Assembly: GCA_006226375.1 (NCBI GenBank)
Contig: SBHC01000064.1
Coordinates: 1-64,000 of the forward strand
Source of the DNA: Deltaproteobacteria bacterium
GTDB lineage: Bacteria > Myxococcota_C > UBA6777
Reading direction: 5' to 3'
DNA: 64,000 nt
A program made the position numbers and the translations under genes. Below are positions 1-7,318 of the stretch, piece after piece. The notes beneath the pieces are model-generated. The model did no database searches. It had not been told where the DNA came from and saw only the letters and a program-made list of their open reading frames with translations. Positions within the stretch are counted from its first letter, which is position 1. Every line of letters begins with the position of its first letter.

Positions 1-102
1 GAAATGCAACTCGTGACCCAAATGCTCCAGATGGTCTCCAAGATCATGCAGAACCAGCACAACGTGGCCATGGCTATCGTCAACAACATGCCCACCCGCT
101 AA
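1..102 (+). CDS. 3' end of an unknown protein (partial)
   Basis: The first 33 codons of the window read open in frame 1 and stop at TAA (100-102). The peptide is Met- and Gln-rich and ends in NNMPTR. An intrinsic terminator follows 30 bp later, which supports this being the true end of a gene. Too little is visible to name a family. Confidence 0.55.
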   Translation, partial: EMQLVTQMLQMVSKIMQNQHNVAMAIVNNMPTR

Positions 103-133
103 TTCCTGCACACACTTTCTTTTATCCTTGTCC

Positions 134-168
134 GAAGACCTCTGCTTTTTGCAGGGGTCTTCTTTTTT
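134..168 (+). terminator. Rho-independent terminator
   Basis: A 12-bp stem, GAAGACCTCTGC pairing with GCAGGGGTCTTC with one G-T wobble, has a five-T loop and is followed by six T residues (163-168). It lies just after the partial gene and would end its transcript. Confidence 0.88.
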
Positions 169-566
169 AAGCTTAAGGAGAGGCGAAGCTCTAAGCCACC
201 CACCCAATCCCCACGTTCCCAACCTTGGATTGCCTCCACGATCAACCGATTCACAAGCTCCCACGGCCCAGACCACTGAACATTTTTTCAAAACATGAAG
301 ACAACGGGCGCCTGCTTATCGCCTGAACTTGCGATGGATAGGGGAATTCCATCCATTGTCTCTTTTCTGCAAAAGACTTGCGAAAAAATGAGAAATGATT
401 AAGCTGGGGTGTGCCGATGTTCAGACTGAACATTTACACAGAGAACAGATTCACAGTTCTCCGTGGAGAGTGATTTTCTGGTATGTGAGCAATGAGTTCC
501 AGAGAAACCCATTCACGTTCAGTCGTTCCATTGTTGACTTGCTCAAACGTATTGGAATGATTTTGC
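169..566. other. Intergenic region upstream of recN
   Basis: No convincing gene is present: the short open frames lack ribosome-binding sites and family resemblance. The region is AT-richer than the genes around it. The one element that stands out is the palindrome at 418-432. Confidence 0.6.
418..432. promoter_or_regulatory. Palindrome, possible operator upstream of recN
   Basis: TGTTCAG-A-CTGAACA is a perfect 7-bp inverted repeat around a single base, 134 bp before the recN start. recN is often SOS-controlled, so an operator role is plausible. The spacing does not match the LexA boxes I know (GAAC-N4-GTTC type, or the myxobacterial form ending in GTTCAG), so the binding protein is unknown. 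Confidence 0.35.
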
Positions 567-2489
567 ATGTTACTGCACCTTCGCATCCGCAATGTTGCCA
601 TCATTGAAGAAAGCGCCTTTGATCTGGGAGAAGGATTCCATGTTTTCACTGGGGAGACAGGAGCCGGTAAGTCGATCTTGATCGACTCCCTCTTGTTGGC
701 CTTGGGAGAGCGGGCTTCGGCCGACCTTCTGCGAACAGGAACACCCGAAGCCGAGATCAGCGCCCTGTTTAGCATCACAGGCATGCCTCACCTCGAAGCC
801 CACTTTTCCCAGGCAGGCATTCCTGTCGAAGATGGAGAGCTTCTTCTGCGTCGGGTGATCAGCGCCAACGGACGTTCGCGAGCGTACATCAACGATCGCC
901 CCGTCACAGCCAAGTTCCTCCGCGAGAGTGGACAACAACTCGTGGAGATCAGCGGTCAACACGAGCAACAACACTTGATGCAACCCCGGTACCACCTGGA
1001 TCAGCTCGACAGCTACGGTAACCTGTGGGAGCATCGAAAAAAACTTCAAGCTCAATACAGCAACGTCCAACAAATTCGTCGCCAACTGAACGAATTGGGA
1101 GGAGATGCTCAGCGCCGTCAGATGCGTCGGGATTACCTCCTGTATCAGATCGAAGAATTGGACAACGTCGACCTTGATCTCAACGAAGATGATCTTGCCC
1201 ACCGACGTCGCTACCTGATGCAGCTGGAACAGATGATGGAAGCCAGCCAGAACGCAGAAGCAACCCTGTACTCCGGCCAACACTCTACGATGGAACAGAT
1301 CGGTCGAGTGCAACAACGCTTGTCCGGCTGGCAAGAACTCTCTGAAGAGCTGTCCTCTGTGTTAACAGGCCTGGCTGAGGCGGAAGCGTTGCTGGATGAT
1401 GCCGCACGTACCTTGCGAGGCTTCGTCTCCTCTACGGATACGGACCCCCATGAACTAGAAGAGCTTGAAGAACAGCTCTCTTTGCTCCGCGATCTCAAGC
1501 GCAAACACATGGCGCAATCGGTGGTAGGGCTGGCGGAACGACTCCAAGAATACCAACAGGAGTTGGACGAGTTGAACCAACGCGAAGCCCAAATGCAAGA
1601 GTTGGAAGCTTCCTACGATGATGAGATCGAAACGCTTCTGGATCTGGCAGAATCCCTGAGCCAAAAACGCCAAAATGTAGCGTGCAACTTGGCCAAAGAA
1701 GTGGAAGCAGAGCTTGCCTCCCTGGGGATGAAGAAGGCCACATTTGTTGTCCAGTGGCAGCACTCCAACCCTGATGCTGTTCGTGAAGAAGAAGAGGTGT
1801 ATGACGAAGGGGACGAGCATGAAATGGAGGCGATGCCAGTCGTTGGCGTCGAAGAACCTGACGCCTGGGAAGACTCCACTCCCTTGCCTGGTCCTACTGG
1901 TTTTGATGAAATTCAATTTCTGCTGTCCAGCAACCCTGGAGAAGAACCGAAGCCCCTTCACCGCATCGCCAGTGGCGGTGAGCTGAGCCGTATCATGTTG
2001 GCCCTTAAGCAGGTGGTCAACGAAAACGAGCCCGTCCCGACTTGTGTGTTCGACGAAGTCGACGCTGGCGTGGGTGGCTCCACCGGCTTAACGATTGGCC
2101 AAAAGATTCACGGCATCGGACGCAAGCGACAGGTCATCTGCATCACACACCTTGCGCAGATCGCGAGCCTGGCGGACCGTCATTACTTGATTCAGAAGCA
2201 AGAAGAAGACGGACGAACTCACTCCCGAATCCGACCACTCTCCGCCAAAGAACGAGAGAAAGAAGTCGCTCGAATGCTCGGCGGAATCGCTTCGGAACAA
2301 AGCTTGGCACACGCCCGAGAGCTTCTCGAAGCGTCACATGAAGAGCCGAGCAAGACCAAAGCATCCAACGCCAAACACAAATCCAAGCCGTCGCGAAAAA
2401 AACAATCACAACCCAAAAGCAGCACGTCCCGAACCCGGCGCACCCGTAAGTCGCAAGGCAACAACGTAAGCCTGATGGCTTCTCCCTGA
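567..2489 (+). CDS. recN: DNA repair protein RecN
   Basis: This is an SMC-like ATPase that acts at double-strand breaks during recombinational repair in the cytoplasm. The 640 residues show Walker A GETGAGKS (about 29-36), a Q-rich hinge-side segment with the RecN-typical SGQHEQQ, a long central coiled coil (about 150-390), the ABC signature ASGGELSR (about 467-474) and Walker B VFDEVDAGVGG (about 493-503). Family members usually have about 550-590 residues. The extra length comes from an acidic insert (about 403-444, rich in Glu/Asp) just before the signature domain and a Lys/Arg/Ser-rich tail (about 590-630). The ATG start gives the expected RecN N-terminus (MLLHLRIRNVAII). The gene stands alone between two noncoding stretches. 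Confidence 0.96.
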   Translation: MLLHLRIRNVAIIEESAFDLGEGFHVFTGETGAGKSILIDSLLLALGERASADLLRTGTPEAEISALFSITGMPHLEAHFSQAGIPVEDGELLLRRVISANGRSRAYINDRPVTAKFLRESGQQLVEISGQHEQQHLMQPRYHLDQLDSYGNLWEHRKKLQAQYSNVQQIRRQLNELGGDAQRRQMRRDYLLYQIEELDNVDLDLNEDDLAHRRRYLMQLEQMMEASQNAEATLYSGQHSTMEQIGRVQQRLSGWQELSEELSSVLTGLAEAEALLDDAARTLRGFVSSTDTDPHELEELEEQLSLLRDLKRKHMAQSVVGLAERLQEYQQELDELNQREAQMQELEASYDDEIETLLDLAESLSQKRQNVACNLAKEVEAELASLGMKKATFVVQWQHSNPDAVREEEEVYDEGDEHEMEAMPVVGVEEPDAWEDSTPLPGPTGFDEIQFLLSSNPGEEPKPLHRIASGGELSRIMLALKQVVNENEPVPTCVFDEVDAGVGGSTGLTIGQKIHGIGRKRQVICITHLAQIASLADRHYLIQKQEEDGRTHSRIRPLSAKEREKEVARMLGGIASEQSLAHARELLEASHEEPSKTKASNAKHKSKPSRKKQSQPKSSTSRTRRTRKSQGNNVSLMASP

Positions 2490-2814
2490 CAGCCAGACCC
2501 TCTCCACTCCACTCTCCCTTCGTCCTTCAACGTTCGCCCCCGCACCTTTCCTTTCTCTTTGATTCAAAAGCACTTGCAGCGAATCCTCTCCTCGCTACGG
2601 TCTTTTTGCGCAACCCATTTCACGGATCAACCGATAGTAGACCTTGGAGAAGTTTATCTCCTCTCGTGTAACCTTCTTGATTCGAATGTGTAACAAGAAA
2701 GAGGGTTGCAAGCGCAAGAGAAAAACCTCTATAAGAGACGAACTGGGGTCCTTGAAGAGCTGACACAATCTTTCCAAATCCAGCTCACAACATAGATAAA
2801 ACAGGCGGGCAAGC
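2490..2814. other. Intergenic region with a promoter for the next gene
   Basis: The stretch between recN and the VWA protein shows no supported gene and no clear terminator hairpin. It contains a good sigma-70-type promoter at 2706-2735. Confidence 0.6.
2706..2735 (+). promoter_or_regulatory. Sigma-70-type promoter candidate
   Basis: TTGCAA (2706-2711) and TATAAG (2730-2735) are separated by 18 bp. Transcription would start near 2742 and leave a leader of about 70 nt before the VWA/MopE-repeat gene at 2815. Confidence 0.55.
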
Positions 2815-5628
2815 ATGAAACGATTCCTCTCCATTCTCCTAGGTGTATGGTTGAGCCTTCTTTGTGTGGGCATGGTTCAGACGGCAGAGGCAGCTTGCGA
2901 AAAGTCGTATGTCTATCTGCTTCTGGACACATCTGGAAGTATGAAAGGCACCAAGCACACACAAGTTCGTGCAGCGATCAAGCAGTTGGTCACTCAATTC
3001 AACAGCAAGCTTGTGTTTGGTCTGGCCACCTTTGGAAGTACGTATCGTCAGCGAGTTCCCATCTCATCCTTGGGAGCCGCCACCATCAACTCGACGGTGG
3101 ATAGTTACGCATCAAACGAGAACTACACCCGCATGGGGCAGGCGATTTACGAATCGGGCTTGTACCTCAGCGCGCTCAAACTCTTGGAACCCCAGGCCAC
3201 CAAAAACCGCCCGTACTATCTTGTGTTGATTACCGATGGTTATCCCACCAGTGATCCCAAAGATGCGCAAACCGAAGCAAAGAAGCTCTGGACAATCAGC
3301 GGTATCAAAACCTTTGTCATCGGAATTCAGTTCAACGCAGGCCTGTTGAACACCATCGCCAGCGAAGGCCAAACCGGAAGCGCTTACAACGCAACCAACC
3401 AAAGCTCCATCACAAGCGCCTTCAACGCGATCGCGAACACAGCCACCGCAGAAGTTTGCGACGGCCTCGACAACGACTGTGATGGCCAAGTGGATGAGAA
3501 CTGGCCCAACAAAGGCAAATCTTGCTCCTCGGGAGTAGGCGCCTGCGCTGGCCAGGGTTCGTATGTTTGTACCCCCGACAAAAAGAACGTGGTTTGTACC
3601 GCAAAAGGTGGCTCGGCCAAAGCCGAAACATGCAACAACATCGACGACGACTGCGACGGCCAAACCGACGAGAACCTCAAGCGAAACTGCAGCACAGCCT
3701 GTGGAAGCGGGACGGAAACATGCTCCAGAGGCAAATGGATCAATTGCACAGCCACTCAACCCCAAAAAGAGCTCTGTGACGGCAAAGACAACGACTGCGA
3801 TGGAAAAGTCGACGAAGACTTCCCGCAGAAAGGTCGAAGCTGTTCAGCCGGGCAAGGATTGTGTCAACGCTCCGGCGTTTGGCAGTGTAGCTCCAACAAA
3901 CAAAGCGTCACCTGCAACGCCCAAGCTGGCTCCCCTCAGACAGAGATCTGCGACGGCAAAGACAACGACTGCGACGGCCAAGTCGACGAAGACTGGCCCA
4001 ACAAAGGCAAATCTTGTTCTGCAGGTTCAGGTTCTTGCGCACAGCAAGGCAAGTATGTCTGCACACCCAACGGCAACGGAACACAATGTTCGGCACCTGG
4101 CGGAAACCCCAGCCCAGAAGTCTGCGACGGCCGAGACAACGACTGCAACGGGACACCCGATGACAACCTCGTCCGCACCTGCCAGACCGCCTGTGGCTCC
4201 GGGATTGAGACGTGTCAAGCTGGTCAGTGGGTCAACTGCACCGCCCGCCAGCCCTCCAAAGAACAGTGCAACGGCCAAGACGACGATTGCGACGGAAAAG
4301 TTGACGAAGACCTGAACCGAGTTTGTGAAACCAAATGCGGGAAAGGCAAAGAGATCTGTGTTCGCGCACGTTGGGACTTCTGCGACGCGCCCAAACCCGA
4401 AGCCGAGATCTGCGACGGCAAAGACAACGACTGCAACGGCAAAGTGGATGACATGCTGCCCAAGCCTTGCAACGGCGCCTGCGGCAGTGGAGAAGCCGTT
4501 TGTACCAACGGTCAGTGGAGCGGTTGTTCTGGACCCCAACCCGAAGCCGAGATCTGCGATGGCAAAGACAACGACTGTGACGGCCAGATCGACAACGGCG
4601 TCACCCGAAGCTGCAAAACAGACTGTGGCGGTGGCATTGAAGTTTGCAGTAGCGGACAGTGGAGCGCCTGCAACGCGCCGCTGCCCCAACCGGAGATCTG
4701 CAACGGGAAAGACGACAACTGCGATGGAACACCGGACGAAAACGCGATCTGCCCAGAGGGTCTGACTTGTAGTGAAGGACAATGTGTACGTGGTTGCCGC
4801 AACGGCGAATGCCAGCAGGGCTTCAAGTGCGTCAAAGGCCTTTGCGTCGGCGACACCTGCTCCCAGATGAACTGTCCACAAGGCCAAAGCTGCCTGGGCG
4901 GACGCTGCCTCGACCTCTGCACCCTGGTCACCTGTGACAGCGGGCTGGTTTGCTCCAACGGCCAATGTGTCCGCAACGACTGCTACTTCAAAGGCTGCCC
5001 AACTGGAAAACGCTGTGTCCAAGGACTCTGCGAAGATGACCCCTGCAAAGGAGTGTCTTGCCAAAGCAATGAATTCTGCAAAGAGGGCAAGTGCATTCCC
5101 TCCTGCGCCAAAGTCCAGTGCAGCAACACCGAAACATGTGTTGATGGGCAATGCCAGGCCGACCCAACCAAAAGCGGACCGTGCAGCTCTGTGCAGTGCC
5201 CCAAAGGTCAGGTCTGTGACAATGGCTCCTGCGTGGGCGACCCCTGCGCAACGTTGTCATGTGCCAAAGGACGCACCTGTGTGAACGGTCAATGTGTCCA
5301 CAATCCTTGCACCAACATCCAATGCCCGACCGATCAAGCGTGCATCAACGGTCAGTGTGTGAAGAAACCTGACACACCCCAACCTGGAGAAAACACAACC
5401 GGACCGGAGCCCACCGACGGACCCGAACCTGTTGTCGTGTTGGAGAGCATGGACTCCGATGGCGGAACAGCCGATCGCACAGGCGGTAACCCCAACCAGT
5501 CTGACGATCCAGGAGGCAAGCGCCGCTACCCAGGATGTGGCTGCTCCACGGAGCAAGGCGGCGTTCCCTTTGTACCTGTCGTTCTTGGCCTGCTCCTCTT
5601 CGCCTTCGTTCTTCGACGACGCTTCTAG
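2815..5628 (+). CDS. Exported VWA-domain protein with MopE-type repeats and MYXO-CTERM tail
   Basis: A signal peptide (about 1-26, ending AEA) is followed by a von Willebrand factor A domain with the MIDAS motif DTSGS (about 38-42) and its distal TDG (ITDGYP). Next come nine copies of the (C)DGxDNDCDG motif (for example CDGKDNDCDGKVDE), which belongs to the MopE-type putative metal-binding family. Then follow about ten short Cys-rich units of the form CxxGxxCxxGxC. A Pro/Glu/Gly linker leads to a C-terminal PGCGC patch, a hydrophobic span and RRRF, the layout of MYXO-CTERM proteins that myxosortase-type enzymes process for surface display. The likely role is a surface adhesin or metal-binding protein; ligand unknown. 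Repeat composition dominates, so orthology would be hard to settle. Confidence 0.85.
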   Translation: MKRFLSILLGVWLSLLCVGMVQTAEAACEKSYVYLLLDTSGSMKGTKHTQVRAAIKQLVTQFNSKLVFGLATFGSTYRQRVPISSLGAATINSTVDSYASNENYTRMGQAIYESGLYLSALKLLEPQATKNRPYYLVLITDGYPTSDPKDAQTEAKKLWTISGIKTFVIGIQFNAGLLNTIASEGQTGSAYNATNQSSITSAFNAIANTATAEVCDGLDNDCDGQVDENWPNKGKSCSSGVGACAGQGSYVCTPDKKNVVCTAKGGSAKAETCNNIDDDCDGQTDENLKRNCSTACGSGTETCSRGKWINCTATQPQKELCDGKDNDCDGKVDEDFPQKGRSCSAGQGLCQRSGVWQCSSNKQSVTCNAQAGSPQTEICDGKDNDCDGQVDEDWPNKGKSCSAGSGSCAQQGKYVCTPNGNGTQCSAPGGNPSPEVCDGRDNDCNGTPDDNLVRTCQTACGSGIETCQAGQWVNCTARQPSKEQCNGQDDDCDGKVDEDLNRVCETKCGKGKEICVRARWDFCDAPKPEAEICDGKDNDCNGKVDDMLPKPCNGACGSGEAVCTNGQWSGCSGPQPEAEICDGKDNDCDGQIDNGVTRSCKTDCGGGIEVCSSGQWSACNAPLPQPEICNGKDDNCDGTPDENAICPEGLTCSEGQCVRGCRNGECQQGFKCVKGLCVGDTCSQMNCPQGQSCLGGRCLDLCTLVTCDSGLVCSNGQCVRNDCYFKGCPTGKRCVQGLCEDDPCKGVSCQSNEFCKEGKCIPSCAKVQCSNTETCVDGQCQADPTKSGPCSSVQCPKGQVCDNGSCVGDPCATLSCAKGRTCVNGQCVHNPCTNIQCPTDQACINGQCVKKPDTPQPGENTTGPEPTDGPEPVVVLESMDSDGGTADRTGGNPNQSDDPGGKRRYPGCGCSTEQGGVPFVPVVLGLLLFAFVLRRRF

Positions 5629-5696
5629 TGCCCCCTCGGTCCTGAATGTCCTGCGCTCCATTTTCCCAACACCAAGCTCAATCCATCGAGGCTCAC

Positions 5697-6452
5697 ATGA
5701 ACCCATTGGACCACCACATCATCAGCCAACGGTATTTCTTTCCTCGGCAAGGCTCACTCCCGGAAACCTATTGGGTGACCAGCGGAGAAGCTCAGCTTGC
5801 CTGTTACCGACGCCACGTAGACGACAACGCGCTCACCTTTGTCCACTTCCATGGAAACGGTGAGTTGGTGTCGGATTACCTCCCTGACTTTGCAGACCTC
5901 ATTCAAGATCAGCCGCTGAATCTGTGTTTTGTGGAGTACCGAGGCTACGGAGAGTCCACAGGGGTACCTCAGTTAGCGGCCATGATGGACGACACACAAG
6001 CTGTGTTTGAAGCCTTGAACCTGCCCGCCTCACAGTTGGTTGTCTACGGTCGCTCGATCGGCTCCATTTACGCCATTGAGTTTGCTCGTCGCTACCCAAA
6101 CATTGCCGGGCTGATCTTGGAGAGCGGGATTGCCGACCCGCTTGAGCGTGTCCTGCTTCGAGTCAGTCCTGAAGAACTGGGGGTAACAGCCCAAGCCCTT
6201 CAGCAAGCGGCCTCAGAAACCCTCAACCACCAAGCCAAGCTGGCCTCCTATTCCAATCCCTTGCTTGTGTTACACACCCAGTATGATGGGCTGGTGGATG
6301 TCTCCCATGCCGAACGAAACCACGCCTGGGCAGCAAGCGACGACAAGACACTCCATGTCTTTGAGCATGGAGACCACAACAGCATCCACCATGTAAACTG
6401 GCCCCAATACTCTCGCCAGCTTCACAACTTCTTCCGCAAGCTTGCCTCCTGA
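5697..6452 (+). CDS. Alpha/beta hydrolase (BEM46/ABHD17-like)
   Basis: A 251-residue single-domain serine hydrolase. The oxyanion segment FHGNGE lies near residue 45, the nucleophile elbow is GRSIGS (Ser about 121), and the late Asp and His appear in YDGLVD and EHGDHNSI. There is no signal peptide, so it is probably cytoplasmic. The ATG at 5697 is preferred over an in-frame codon 51 bp upstream because GAGG lies 6 bp before it. It begins about 70 bp after the VWA gene on the same strand, so co-transcription is possible. The substrate cannot be read from the sequence. Confidence 0.82.
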   Translation: MNPLDHHIISQRYFFPRQGSLPETYWVTSGEAQLACYRRHVDDNALTFVHFHGNGELVSDYLPDFADLIQDQPLNLCFVEYRGYGESTGVPQLAAMMDDTQAVFEALNLPASQLVVYGRSIGSIYAIEFARRYPNIAGLILESGIADPLERVLLRVSPEELGVTAQALQQAASETLNHQAKLASYSNPLLVLHTQYDGLVDVSHAERNHAWAASDDKTLHVFEHGDHNSIHHVNWPQYSRQLHNFFRKLAS

Positions 6453-6519
6453 CTCTCTGCACCCTCTCCACCCCACCCAAAAGCCGTGCCCAACAGATGG
6501 CCTCCCCTGAATCCATTCG

Positions 6520-6535
6520 ATTGATCTGAATCAAT
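6520..6535. promoter_or_regulatory. FNR-type box upstream of the universal stress gene
   Basis: ATTGAT-CTGA-ATCAAT contains the exact FNR/Anr consensus TTGAT-N4-ATCAA (6521-6534) with one further matching pair on each side. Its centre is about 100 bp before the usp start codon. Universal stress genes are under FNR/Anr control in several proteobacteria. The match is seen; the regulator is inferred. Confidence 0.6.
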
Positions 6536-6628
6536 TGAAACAGGGAGAGAGATCAACCCGCTTCTGCGCTGGAGCCGTTATCCTTTCCTTGTCACGTAGA
6601 GAACCCATCAACAGGAAAGGGTCCACCC

Positions 6629-7138
6629 ATGCTCTCCATTAAGAATATCCTGGTCCCCACTGACTTTTCAGAAGGCTCCATGCATGCCATTCGCTACGCA
6701 CGAGAGTTTGCCCAAAAGTTTGACGCCAAGCTGTGCTTGTTCCACGTCCTGGAAATGCCTCCAGGCCTGACTCCAGGGGCCATGATTCATCCAGACCCCG
6801 ATGGACGTGTCCTCACCTTGCAAGAATATTTGCAAGAGTTGTCCACGGAAAAGTTCACACAGCTGCAAAAGTACTTGGAAGAGAATGGAGTGCAGTCCAA
6901 CTACCGCGTGGCCGAAGGTCCTCCCCATGAAGCCATTGTGAAGGCCGCAGAACATGATGACGTGGACATGATCGTCATGGGAACCCATGGACGCACAGGC
7001 CTCAAGCACTTCTTCATGGGCAGCACAGCAGAGCGAGTTGTTCGTTACGCTCCCTGTCCAGTCACAGTGGTCCGCATCGATGAAGACGACAAACTCACCG
7101 AAGAACAGCTCCTACTCCTCGTAGAAGCCGAAGCTTAA
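6629..7138 (+). CDS. Universal stress protein, UspA family
   Basis: A single-domain Usp of 169 residues. The N-terminal strand reads KNILVPTDFSEGS, and the ATP-binding signature is complete: MGTHGRTGL (about 118-126) followed by GSTAERVVR (about 131-139) and CPVTVVR. This is the ATP-binding type of Usp and is expected in the cytoplasm as a dimer that helps survival under stress or energy limitation. The start has AGGAAAGGG 7 bp upstream. It has its own noncoding upstream region with a perfect FNR-type box, so induction under low oxygen is likely. Confidence 0.95.
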   Translation: MLSIKNILVPTDFSEGSMHAIRYAREFAQKFDAKLCLFHVLEMPPGLTPGAMIHPDPDGRVLTLQEYLQELSTEKFTQLQKYLEENGVQSNYRVAEGPPHEAIVKAAEHDDVDMIVMGTHGRTGLKHFFMGSTAERVVRYAPCPVTVVRIDEDDKLTEEQLLLLVEAEA

Positions 7139-7226
7139 GCGTTTCTTCCTTTCCTGCAACTTCATGTCCTGACAAAACCCGCTTTCCTATTTTTCCCACA
7201 GACAGACAATAAACCTGAGAGAACGC

Positions 7227-7255
7227 TTGGTTTTTTTGCAAAAAACAAGTATGCT
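7227..7255 (+). promoter_or_regulatory. Weak sigma-70-type promoter candidate
   Basis: TTGGTT (7227-7232) and TATGCT (7250-7255) are separated by 17 bp, with an A/T-rich spacer. They lie about 65 bp before the MopE-repeat lipoprotein. The hexamers match only moderately. Confidence 0.35.
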
Positions 7256-7318
7256 CGAGGGGAAAGATCAAGCGTAGAGAACCATCGCTTAAATTTGTTT
7301 GTGCTGGAGGAAAAATAC

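Noticed and set aside
534-561. Promoter TTGACT-N16-AATGAT directly before recN
   Set aside because: Transcription would begin at or after the start codon, so it would need a leaderless or truncated message.
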